Assembly (NCBI GenBank): GCA_036346355.1
Contig: CM070572.1
Coordinates: forward strand, 39,469,944-39,533,943
Origin: Rhipidocladum racemiflorum
Lineage: Eukaryota > Streptophyta > Magnoliopsida > Poales > Poaceae
Direction of reading: 5' to 3'
DNA length: 64,000 nt
Shown here: piece by piece, positions 34,261 to 43,857 of the stretch
Layout: each line of letters starts with the position of its first letter
Numbering within the stretch: the first letter of the stretch is position 1
The notes under the pieces: model-generated
The model's database searches: none
Told to the model about the DNA's origin: nothing
Seen by the model: only the letters and a program-made list of their open reading frames with translations
Program-made: the position numbers and the translations under genes

Positions 34261-35616
34261 ATGGCTGCCTTGGTGATCAGGAGAGTGGCCGTGGCCGCGC
34301 TGGGCATTGCCTCCCTGCTCGCCCTCGGCGCCGTGGCGCAGCTCTCGCCGACGTTCTACGACGGCAGCTGCTCGAGCCTGCAGTCCATCGTGCGGTCGGG
34401 GATGGCGGCCGCCGTGCAGCGCGAGCTGCGGATGGGCGCCTCCATCCTCCGCCTCTTCTTCCACGACTGCTTCGTCAACGTACGTACGCCGTCGAAACCA
34501 ACACTGATTTGTTCTTCCATTGCTTATTCCTCCCCCTCCCCCTCCCCCTCCCCCTACTGCGTAGCTTCCATGGGGTAGCTGAAATGGGCATCTCATTAAT
34601 GGCAGGGCTGCGACGCGTCGGTGCTGCTTGACGACTCGTCGACGCTGACGGGGGAGAAGAACGCCGGCCCGAACGCCAACTCGCTGCGCGGCTACGAGGT
34701 CATCGACTCCATCAAGTCGCAGGTCGAGAAATCCTGCCCCGGCACCGTCTCCTGCGCCGACATCCTGGCCATCGCCGCCCGCGACGGCGTCAACCTGGTA
34801 AGTGGAGCAATCACCACGTCCCAGTGAACATTTTTTACGTACACCTGCCGACACCCGTACAACGATCCTAGCTGCCCCCGTGTCAAAAAGTCGCTCCATT
34901 TTAACAGCGCACGCGCGACAAACTAGTCAGCACATGTTCGTTTGACATGTGGGCCAGTATTTCACGACCGCTTACGTACAGTGAGGTTGCTGCAGCTGCA
35001 CGATACAATCGGAAGCTAGCTAATTTTCATGCTTATTTTTTTTACATGACGTACGTACGTGCAGCTGGGCGGGCCGACGTGGGCGGTGCCGCTTGGCCGT
35101 CGCGACGCGCGCACGGCGAGCCAGTCTGCGGCGAACAGCAACCTGCCCTCGCCGTCGTCGAGCGCGAGCACGCTGGTCTCCGCGTTCGCGTCCAAGGGTC
35201 TCGACTCCCGCGACCTGGTGGCGCTGTCGGGCGCGCACACGATCGGCGCGGCGCGGTGCTCGAGCTTCCGGTCCCGCGTGTACAACGACAGCAACATCAG
35301 CCCCGGGTTCGCGCAGCGGCGGCGGCAGGTGTGCCCGGCTCAGGGCAGCGACGGCAACCTGGTCCCGCTCGACGCGCTGAGCTCCGTGCGCTTCGACAAC
35401 GGCTACTTCCGCAACCTGATGGGCCGCTTCGGGCTCCTCCACTCCGACCAGGAGCTCTTCAGCGGCGGGCCCGTCGACTCCATCTCGCAGCAGTACGCCG
35501 CCAACGGCGCCGCCTTCTCCCGCGACTTCGTCACCGCCATGATCAAGATGGGCAACCTCAGCCCGCTCACCGGCTCCAGCGGCGAGATCCGATCCAACTG
35601 CAGGAAGCCCAACTAG
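34261..35616 (+). CDS. Class III secretory peroxidase 1 (EC 1.11.1.7), 320 aa, 3 exons
   Basis: Exons are 34261-34479, 34606-34797 and 35065-35616, with GT-AG introns after FVN (phase 0) and after VNL. The enzyme is a secreted haem peroxidase that oxidises phenolics with H2O2 in the cell wall or vacuole (family knowledge). Residues 1-26 form a signal peptide, and the mature protein starts QLSPTFY (Gln27). Distal-haem Arg64 and His68 lie in RLFFHDCFVN, the Ca2+-site text is GCDASVLLDD (74-83), and SCADILAIAARD lies at 122-133. The proximal haem ligand is His195 in LSGAHTIG. Cysteines are at the usual places (37, 70, 75, 117, 123, 202). Sequons include N211-D-S and N214-I-S. Length is normal. 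The start is the only ATG that gives a signal peptide. The third intron of the ancestral gene is absent. Large antisense frames here are shadows of high-GC codons. Confidence 0.97.
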
Positions 35617-37190
35617 GAGTGCCGGTAGGCTGGTCCCTAAGATTCGTGCTGAGATCAATCGACGGTTCGGATCTCTCGACATTGCCAGCTAAGAGGGGGA
35701 GTAGCAATAGCGCAGCGTGCGAGACCCGTGGCTTTTTCCCGCGGGAAGCGTGGAGTGCGTGGGAAGCGAACGAAAAATAATAAGGTGGAGTGGCGCTGTC
35801 AAGGGAGGGACGTGGGGCCCACGACGCATCACACTGCATTGGCATTGGCATTGGCATTGCATTCTTTTCTGTAACATATACGACGATGATGATTTAAGTT
35901 TGTACGTAGTACGCGGCTCCATCGATCCATGATTATTTTGCAAGGAAGACGTGAATAATAGCTGAGTACGCACTACTGTATGTTCGTTCATGGGGTGTGG
36001 CTCCATGCCCAAGGGTATAGTAGATCCTAGCAACGTGCGTGCCTCCGCGAGTGCACGACGTCTGTCAAGTCTCCATCGAACCGAATTAAGGGCACTCCTA
36101 CAGCACTACTTGTGAACGGTGCGGTACCGCGGAAAGTTGTTTTGCGACCGTGCGGACAGGGCGTCTGGTGCGCGCGCGCATTGACGTGAGAGGTCGGTCG
36201 ACATGGCTAATTTGCCCAAATAATTGTACGTACTCAGCTCGCAACAGCTGGCGCTGTACTTTACATTATCGAATTGTCGGCGTACGTTCCTCCGAAACAG
36301 GATGGAATGAGTGGATTCGATCTCCTTTTCTTTCTTCTTCGTTTACCTTTTCTCGTGCGAGGATGTAGCTAATTTCTTCTTCTCAGCTCGACCGACATTG
36401 TCCGCGGGCTTGAATGAAGTACACTGGTTGGGTTGCCATTACCCTGCCTAGCGGCACGTTGCATGCATGTCTACTCTAGGCTGAATTGGTTGGGCCTCGC
36501 CCAATGCCCAGCTTCAGCGAGCCGAAATATTATTTACTTTCGTCGCCCAGCCTTCAACGTGGTCGTTGAGGCGTGCGTGTCAGTTGGGCGTCCATCGAAA
36601 ATATCAGACCGACGTACGGCGCCTCCCGGCCGCGCCAGCCACCGTCGCCCGGCCGCGCCGGCCATGTTTTCTCCCCGCAAAAACCTTCACCAAGAGCGAG
36701 CGAACCGACCGGTGGGTGCGCGTTGCGTCCTCGTCGCACCACCACCGCCCGCGCGAGCCGGCCGCTTTTAAGGCCCGTGCAACTGCTGCTCCGGACGAGT
36801 TCCATTTGCCATCCGCTGCGTGCGTGCGTGCGTGCGTTGCGTTAATCTGCAGCAGTTTCGGCTGGACGTTGGCCCTGAAGCCTGAACCCAACCCACCGCT
36901 ACGTACCGAGATAGATTCCGTTCCTATTCGACTGCATGCATGTATCATGTATGCTACCTGCTGCCGTATGCAACCGCACCCACTTTAGTTAAGATAGTAC
37001 TGCAGCGGTATTAGAGCATTGTCGTGCATGTCCGGACGGGCAAGACAAGATCGATCGAGCGGCCGCATGGACGCCAACAATCTGTGCAGGTTCGATCCGA
37101 TCATCGATCGGAGCTACGGTTGGAAATAGGAGTATGTTAGTAATTTGGAAAGCATTTATGATCGATGGGCTAGTATGTTTATTTCTAGGG
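35617..37190. other. Intergenic, downstream of peroxidase 1
   Basis: Contains (GGCATT)n at about 35838-35860 and (TGCG)n at about 36820-36838. The 36560-36850 stretch is GC-rich, with overlapping open frames on both strands. No signal peptide, domain or splice structure was recognised, so I do not call a gene. It may hold the 3' UTR of peroxidase 1 (to about 35900). Confidence 0.4.
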
Positions 37191-37192
37191 AA

Positions 37193-37412
37193 TTGTTAGG
37201 GATCAGACGTCTGATTTTTTTGCAATATTTTTTTTTTCTATGCGTGAAATATTTTTTTCTACCTAGTGAAACATTTTTCTTCGACAAACAGTAAAAAAAA
37301 ATTCATACAGTAAAAAAATGTTTCATACGTTCAAACAAAATGTTTCATACAGTAAAAAAAAATGTTGCGCGGTGTCTGAAAAAAAATTAAAATCGGACGT
37401 CCGGCTGCTAGT
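37193..37412. mobile_element. Short non-autonomous element with 'tgaaacatttt' repeats
   Basis: The left side has 'ggatcagacgtctgatttt' and the right side 'aaaatcggacgtccggctg', an imperfect inverted pair. Between them are T-rich and A-rich tracts with repeats of 'gaaatatttttt', 'gaaacatttttc' and 'aaatgtttcatac'. It resembles a small fold-back DNA transposon. No target duplication was confirmed. Confidence 0.45.
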
Positions 37413-37492
37413 TCCTCCCTTATTTCTAGTCTTCGTTTTGGAGTCCAGACCTTCTGTTGTTAGTTTCCTTTTTGCTGTCTTGTGCCTGAGTC

Positions 37493-38663
37493 TTTTTTTG
37501 ACTTAAGGGCAGGAGCTCTACTAATTCATTTAAGAAGGGAAGAAGACAGCAGACAACAGAAAAACAGAATACAACATATGCTTTTGAAACGTCGAAAACA
37601 AAGAAACCTAACCCAGCCAAAGCATGGGAGAAACCCACAACTGGGAAAGGGCCCTAACAAGCTCCTCAAAAGACCAACATCAGACGGCGACACAACAAAC
37701 AACCTAGGAACCCAGCCTGGCCTCATCTTGCCCAACTCCTTCAGCAGCCGACCCCAAAGGCAAGGGGTGCCTCTGCCTGACTGGCCTACATCCCGTGCAG
37801 CGCACAGCCCCCTCTGGGTCTCGCCTACCGCCTCGGCCGGCCAGCGGCACCCCGCGCGGCGCACATCGTCCTCCTCCTCCCAGGTCATGCCTTCATCGTT
37901 CGCCCCCACGCAACCGCCCGCCACCTGCTGGGCTACACCGCGCCAGCACGCGGTGAATCTCACCTCCATCACCGAGATTGCGCAATGAACCACAACACCA
38001 GCTCCAAGGCTGCGCCACCACTCGCTGAAAAACCTGCAACGCCGCACCCCCAAAACACCAAGGGTTCACCGCCTACTCGCTCCGACGCGCCGCGCAACCT
38101 CGCGGCCAAGCTCACCACGTCCGCGCCCTACTCACCACACTCCTGGCTCCAGCTGCCATTGCCGGCCAAGATCTCGCCGCGCCCGTCCACCTACCGAGCC
38201 GTTTGAACCACCAAGGCCGGATCTGACGAGTGTATATCCGGCTGGATCTGAGCATCGCCAGCCCTTCAACATGTGGCTTCATCGCGCCAGACGCACGGGG
38301 GTGCACTACCACGAGCAACAGCGCCACCTCCACCGGACGGATGGCGCCCCACGGGGCCAAAGCAGCCCCGGAGAGGGAGAGAAGGGGGAAAAAAAGGGGG
38401 GAGTGTTGCCCCGCCGCCGCCGCTGCTGCTGTGAAAGGAAGGCCCAACGGCCAACCGGCGGTTACCAGCGGCGGCGGCGAGGTGGCGGTGGAGATTGGGG
38501 AGGCGCTCGGCTAGGGTTTAAGAATCACCTCCCAAGTCGCCAGCGGACGACTCAGGAGGCGCACCTTTTTTTTCATTCAAAAAATGCCAACAGAAGCGGC
38601 GAAAGTGGGACTCGATCCCTGGATCTGTCTAACCAGGCGTCAGCGCACTACCATCGGGCTACG
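37493..38663 (-). mobile_element. Retroposon, tRNA-headed and LINE-tailed, 1.17 kb, 16-bp TSD
   Basis: GTCTTGTGCCTGAGTC occurs at 37477-37492 and 38664-38679. Read on the minus strand, the insert begins with a tRNA-like region: an A-box-like 'tagcccgatggtagtgcg' and a B-box-like 'ggatcgagtccc' (about 38660-38600). It passes an A/T-rich link and a GC-rich body with 'aaaccctagccg' leader-type text. It ends in 'gagctcctgcccttaagtc' plus a 7-A tail. The long TSD and the A tail show target-primed reverse transcription. The open frames in the body are GC-rich and unassigned. Confidence 0.75.
38598..38663 (-). other. tRNA-like RNA polymerase III promoter head of the retroposon
   Basis: On the minus strand the A box and B box are spaced about 35 nt apart, as in tRNA genes. 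The acceptor and anticodon stems do not fold cleanly, so it is a SINE-type head and not a functional tRNA gene. Confidence 0.6.
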
Positions 38664-38739
38664 GTCTTGTGCCTGAGTCGTGGTACTCTTGCTTCCCTCC
38701 TGTCACAAGTAGTTATCGTGATGGATGTAAGTGCAGATA

Positions 38740-38945
38740 AATTTTTGAAATTTTGATTGTCAATACCATTTAAAATATTTAGATTGGATACATTAAAAAT
38801 CATATGCATAAATTTGTCTCGAAAAATACTTTCATAATATTATAATTTTATTAGGTTTTATAAATGTATTATAATAAAAATTGTGATGGATTTTATTGGA
38901 TTTTACAAATATATTATAGTTTTAGAGGTTGTATCAATATTCTAA
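38740..38945 (+). mobile_element. Degenerate AT-rich MITE-like sequence upstream of peroxidase 2
   Basis: 'atttagattggatacat' and 'aattttattaggtttt' text recurs, same orientation, at about 40685-40760 downstream of peroxidase 2. It resembles eroded stowaway-type grass MITEs. No TIR ends are clear. Confidence 0.35.
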
Positions 38946-39002
38946 ACGGCAATTATTTATGACCGGATGGACTGGTTCCTTCTAGTGAGTTCCACAGTGA
39001 GC

Positions 39003-39011
39003 CTATAAATA
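39003..39011 (+). promoter_or_regulatory. TATA box of peroxidase 2
   Basis: 'gcctataaatact' lies 244 bp before the ATG. It gives a predicted leader of roughly 215 nt, longer than that of peroxidase 1. Confidence 0.6.
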
Positions 39012-39254
39012 CTTGCCCTAGGCCCTAAGGTCAATTGTAAACATCAAAGTCAGAATTAATACTAGCTACTTTTCTCTTGATTTATTCAGAAACTCAAGAT
39101 TTAATCTTGCCTGGGGTGATTCTTCTGGTTTATCTCTGTTCTAGTTGATCCATTTCTTCGATTCAATAGTGCTGGGCCTCTCCTGCTGCGTACAGTTGCA
39201 TTCTAGCTAGCACCTTATCGCCTTCCTTGTCCGAGACCGAGAGGCCGCCGAGAC

Positions 39255-40433
39255 ATGGCAGTCTTCCCCGTGGCGAGGCTGAGGCCCCTCCTCCTGGCTG
39301 TACTGGTGGTAGTCATGCTCGTGCACGGGCTCGCCCGCGGCTCCGACGCGCAGCTCTCGGCGGGATTCTACTCGGCGAGCTGCGCCACCGTGCAGAGTGT
39401 CGTGCGGCAGGTCATGTCTCAGGCAGTCATGAACAACACGCGCAGCGGCGCCGCCATCCTGCGCCTCTTCTTCCACGACTGCTTCGTCAACGTACGTACG
39501 ACTAAGAATAATTAAAGCATTGCATTGCTAGCGCGCAACCGCTCGTACGTACGTACGTATGCACGCTGTCACTGGCTTTTGCTCCGTTTAAGTCCAGGGC
39601 TGCGACGCCTCGCTGCTGCTCGACGACACGCCCACGACGCCGGGAGAGAAGGGCGCCGGCCCCAACGCCGGCGGCTCGACCTTCCGCTTCGACCTCATCG
39701 ACACCATCAAGACGCAGGTCGAGGCCGCCTGCCCCGGCACCGTCTCCTGCGCCGACATCCTCGCCCTCGCCGCGCGCGACAGCGTCAACCTGGTCAGCCT
39801 CTCTAGCTAGCTACTACGCTACGCGTAACCACCACTCGTGTGCATTAATTGTTCTGAAAGTCTCGCGCACGCATGCAGCTCGGCGGGCCGAGCTGGGCCG
39901 TGCCGCTCGGCCGGCGCGACGCGCTGTCCCCGAACCCGACCGGCGCGGCGACCGACCTCCCGGGCCCGAACTCCGACATCGGCGCGCTCGTGGCCTCCTT
40001 CGCCGCCAAGGGCCTCACGACGCGCGACCTCACCGCCCTCTCGGGCGCGCACACGATCGGCATGGCACGCTGCGCCAGCTTCCGCACGCACGTCTACTGC
40101 GACGCCAACGTGAGCCCCATGTTCGCGTCGCACCAGCGGCAGGCGTGCCCCGTCTCCGGCGGCGACAGCAGCATCGCGCCGCTCGACTCGCTCAGCCCCG
40201 CCGAGTTCGACAACAGCTACTACCAGAACCTGGTGGCCGGCGCCGGGCTGCTGCACTCCGACCAGGAGCTGTTCAACAACGGTCCTGCTGACTCGCTGGT
40301 GCGGCTGTACAGCACGAACGCCGCCGCGTTCTCGTCGGACTTCGCCGCGTCCATGATCAGGCTCGGGAACATCAGCCCGTTGACGGGATCCAGCGGGGAG
40401 ATCAGGCTTAACTGCAGGAAAGTGAATTCGTGA
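39255..40433 (+). CDS. Class III secretory peroxidase 2 (EC 1.11.1.7), 328 aa, 3 exons
   Basis: Exons are 39255-39491, 39598-39792 and 39879-40433. Introns fall at exactly the same codons as in peroxidase 1 (after FVN and after VNL). A hydrophobic signal peptide of about 32 residues precedes QLSAGFY (Gln33). Distal Arg70 and His74 lie in RLFFHDCFVN, calcium-site text GCDASLLLDD follows, then SCADILALAARD. The proximal His202 lies in LSGAHTIG. Sequons are N60-N-T, and N-V-S and N-I-S further on. Reaction and secretion are as for peroxidase 1, by family knowledge. The two proteins clearly share ancestry, for example in the tail 'SPLTGSSGEIR.NCRK'. They differ in the substrate-channel region after LGRRDA, so they may differ in substrate or expression. 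The third ancestral intron is absent in both, so its loss predates the duplication. Confidence 0.97.
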
Positions 40434-41040
40434 TTTTGTATTCGAGATCAACGTGTTATTTTGTTGTAATGAATGGATCATGACATGACAATGGAATAGA
40501 AATGTGTCAAGCAGTCGGCGAATTGATTGATTGATTTTCTTTCGTGAAGTGTACAACTCTAGTTAATTTGTTCTTGTACTCGTGATTTAGGGAAATGCAC
40601 GATATATACATCCTCCTATTCACAAAAACTTATCGGTTTATATACGTGTAGTTAAAATTTTGAAACTTTAGATATCAATATCTTTTTAAATATTTAGATT
40701 GGATGCATGAAATTCATGTGTATATTCATCTTGATATATAATTTTATTGGATTTTGTAATTTGATAATTTTCATAATAAAGATTAGTGATTAAAGTTGAG
40801 TTTTGCGGACCATATTAAAATCCAAAACGTCTAGACTATTATTTTCATAATAAGTATTCACTTGTTTACTTCACCAGTGACCACTACCATTGAAGATGGA
40901 ACTCATGTCTAGACGCCGACCAGTGGCTAGTCCAATTAGTGTGACGTTGTTGCATGAGTATCTCGGAAGAATCACTATGCATTTATCAGCAACTCGGCTT
41001 TCAGTTCAACACTTTTGCATGGTATCGCCTACTCGATCTG
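40434..41040. other. Downstream of peroxidase 2, MITE-like text, no gene
   Basis: Contains the 3' UTR region (no strong AATAAA; 'tgtaatgaatgg' at about 40465) and the AT-rich MITE-like partner at about 40600-40860 of the sequence at 38740. The 40890-41078 open frame has no recognisable domain. Confidence 0.4.
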
Positions 41041-41042
41041 TT

Positions 41043-41320
41043 AGAACAAGTACAATAGTAAAACCCACTGCAGGCTAGTAGTAAGCTAAAAGTCAGCTTA
41101 TACAATATCTGTCTCTAAAAAATGTCTCTAAATGTTGTGCAATAACTATCTCTTCTCTCTTGTACATAAATGATTTACTGTCATCCGTCTGGTAATTTCT
41201 TAAATAAGAGCGCTTATCTTCTCTCTCATCGCTTACTCTTCCACATGTATTAAACGCCGACATTGCATGCTCAAGAGCCAGCTCTCGTAAGAATATAATT
41301 ATTGTCGATATATTGTTCAT
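41043..41320. mobile_element. PIF/Harbinger-like MITE remnant
   Basis: The text 'aacaagtacaatagtaaaa', 'gcaggctagtagtaagct' and 'agtcagcttata' matches the start of a common grass MITE family that I recall. A poorly conserved right end lies around 41270-41320. No clean TIR or TSD pair was seen. Confidence 0.4.
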
Positions 41321-41780
41321 ACCTTCATATTGCTGAAAATGCAGCGTTTGTGCATCGCGCCCTGAACAATGGCCGATGCCCGTGAATGGCTACACTTCCG
41401 GTGATAGAATAGGGCGTGTCCTTTTGGCCGCCTGCCGAACGGGTTGGATGGATAGATTAGCAGGAGCGACGAAAATCCGGCGAAACGCACACGTCGAGAC
41501 TCGAGCATGATGCTGTTTCTGGGTGGCTCTGAAAACGTTTGGAAAGGGACTTGTTACCCAACAATTGCGCCCGGGTTGTCTTGCAGTTGAGTGCACTGTG
41601 TAATTGGGGTCCGGATTTGCAGATAGTACGTACTATTCCAATTGGTTCCCGGTACATCGATGGGTCAATTTCTACCGTCCTTATTGGTCCATGCCCATCG
41701 CGTTAAAGATTCTGCGTCATGGCGACGAAGAGAGTGCACGTCAGTCGGTACTGATAAGTTGAGAGCGTATTCGTCGAGCC
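41321..41780. other. Intergenic, no gene seen
   Basis: Minus-strand open frames here overlap one another in two frames with no domain, signal peptide or promoter. Probably non-coding. Confidence 0.4.
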
Positions 41781-42220
41781 TTTGATGAGGATATCTTATT
41801 TTTTTTAGTGACAAATGGTACTATCTTCTTGTTTCTCCTTGTCCCTTTTTCTCCCCCATTTCCTTCGCCTTAAACTTAAAATAATTTTTGTTTGTCGAAT
41901 TTTCCCTCTAAATTTTTTAAGAAGAAGTATTTTGTAACTACTTTCGAAAGTTTTTTAGTCGAAACTTTTCGAACCGAAAAGTTTTCGAATTGAAACTTTT
42001 CAACCCGAAAGTTTTATGAATTGAAAGTTTTCGAAGTTGAAACTTTTCGATTTGAAGTTTTCCGAGTTGAGAATTTTAGACTTAGAATTTTTTTAAACTT
42101 TCAATTTGAAATTTTTTGATTTAAATTTTTTTAAATTCAACCTTTTGATTTGAAATTTTTTAACTTGAAACTTTGAACTTTCTAATTTGAATTTTTTAAT
42201 TTAAATCCGGAGGCCAAAGT
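41781..42220 (+). repeat. Left end of an inverted-repeat element: pyrimidine tract plus GAAAGTTTT array
   Basis: A pyrimidine-rich segment ('ctccttgtccctttttctcccccat') leads into about fifteen degenerate units of 'ttgaaacttttcgaattgaaagtttt' (41940-42205). The same pieces occur in reverse order and opposite orientation at 53140-53790. The pair therefore looks like the two terminal regions of one element. Confidence 0.55.
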
Positions 42221-42633
42221 CACTGCAGGAAACCACTAATTTTTCGTCGGGTTATTATAATTTCGTCGGCCCGAAAGAAGCCGACGATTATAAACACTTA
42301 TTTTCGTCAGCATCGGCATAACCGACGATAATCCTATTATATTCGTCGGCTCGAATGTTTCACCGACGAAAATAATAATTTCATCATCGGCCACATAGAG
42401 AAGCCGACGAAAACAATAGAAATCGCGGGGCAGATAAGATTGAAATTTTTTCGTCGGTCAGGGCTAGCCGACGAAAATATTGGCTCTCAGTGGTTGGCAG
42501 ACACGTGTGCGTGCGGCATTATTTTTCGTTGGCTCTAGTGGCCGACGAAAATAGTAGCTCCTAGTGGTTGGCAGACACGTGTCCGTGCGGCCCAGTTTTT
42601 TCATCGGCTATCTTGGCCGACGAAAATATGGGC

Positions 42634-42745
42634 TATAAGTCCCAGGCGTTACTTCTCCTCTCACATACTCACGCGCCGCCGGTCTCTTCAAATCCGCCGC
42701 GGCTCCCGCACTGCGCCGGCCCCGCCCGCCGCGCCCATTGAGGTG
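42634..42745 (+). promoter_or_regulatory. TATA box and leader of CACTA D first gene
   Basis: The 'tttcgtcgg' array ends directly at 'atgggctataagtcc', followed by 'ctcctctcacatactcac' leader text. This is the same arrangement as in the other CACTA elements here. Confidence 0.5.
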
Positions 42746-43660
42746 TTTTGAACTAATCACGCTATTTCATTTAGCATTTAGATTAGCATTTTCAGTAGAG
42801 TACATGTATTTTTAGTGACATGATTAGAGTATTGAGGCATTAAGTTTTTTTCGGAACTATAGTTTTAGTTTTAGTTCTGTTGTAGTTTTAGTTTTAGTAG
42901 TTCTACTGTAGTTTTAGTTTCAGTAGTTTTAGTTTTAGTACATTTTCAGTACTCTATTAGTATTAGTTTCAGTGATATGTACTGTATATGATTAGAGCAT
43001 GTAGAGTAGAACTACTGAAAAATCATGTATACTGAAAATAGTATTGAGTTTGAGTTCTATTGGCATGATTTTCACTTAAACTAAAAGGCATGATTACTTA
43101 AACTAAAATACTGTACATGTATTTTCACTGAAATAGTATTTCTCGAACTAGTTCAATAGAGTTCAGACAAAAAAACTAATCATGTGAGGGAAAACACTGG
43201 CCGACGAAAAATGATTAGTTCAAAATGAAAGTCTCGACGAAAATATGTTTTTCATTCAAAGCATGATTAGTTTAAGTAGATTTCATTTAGTCAGCCAAGC
43301 CTATGCGTCACCCGTTCGGGAACAGCACATCTCACATGTACATGTGAGGTGTGTCGTTCCGGAATTGGCCCGCTTTGGACAGCTCAGGAATGGATGCCAG
43401 AGCATTGGATTTATGACGAGTCATTTAGAGTTCGAACGAAATTTCAGTGGCTAACCCAGTTGTTCTCTAATGCACCAAAACCGGGCGTGCAATCGGAGAA
43501 CAGCGGGGTTATGCTGCCAAAATTTTGTTCGGACTATACGGTTCGTCATAAATTCGTGCTTTGGCGTTCATTCTTGGGTGGGTTTAGGACCTATCTTTCC
43601 CAATAGAGCTCCTGTTAGCAACCATAGCACACTGTGATTGATCTTGTTGCTCGTTTTTAG
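42746..43660 (+). other. Intron-like stretch of CACTA D with an unassigned coding-like piece
   Basis: T- and A-rich text, with 'gttttagttttagtagttct' repeats at 42860-42970. At about 43280-43610 GC content rises and two overlapping frames are open ('CRSGIGPLWTAQEWMPEHW'). No family was recognised. It could be a captured fragment. Confidence 0.35.
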
Positions 43661-43668
43661 CGTCCATA

Positions 43669-43857
43669 ATGGGTGATGATAGAAGATGGATGTACGATGG
43701 TTGGAGTAAGACTGGGGCACAATCAAGAGAATGGGGTGGGGGGGGTCAAGACACAGAAATTTATGGACAATGCATTCGCAGGGGCCGCAGGTGGTGTTGT
43801 AAAGTGCCCCTGTAACAAGTGTCGAAACTTTGCTCGGCATGTTTGTAAGATCGAGGA
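43669..43857 (+). pseudogene. N-terminus of a TNP2-type transposase, truncated by insertion
   Basis: The ATG at 43669 reads MGDDRRWMYDGWSKTG, the transposase-associated domain with the WMY signature. A frameshift in the G-run at 43737-43745 moves the reading to 'KTQKFMDNAFAGAAGG' and VKCPCNKCRNFARH. The gene stops where the LTR-like insertion begins at 43858. Nothing of the TNP2 core is seen afterwards. Confidence 0.8.

Noticed and set aside
34054..34578. Single 174-codon frame containing Arg-Glu repeats and the peroxidase N-terminus
   Set aside because: The upstream part is the TATA region and (GA)n leader, and the downstream part runs into intron 1. The real start is the ATG at 34261.
35016..35682. 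Long antisense open frames across the peroxidase exons (and 39819-40556)
   Set aside because: These are shadows of high-GC codons in real exons. They have no domain, start context or promoter.
36433..36988. Overlapping frames of up to 140 codons between the peroxidases
   Set aside because: They lie in three frames on + and two on minus over the same GC-rich stretch. No domain, splice site pattern or homology was recognised.
38598..38663. Functional tRNA gene on the minus strand
   Set aside because: Only the A/B-box-like promoter text is conserved. Stems do not pair well, and the TSD shows that it is the head of a retroposon.
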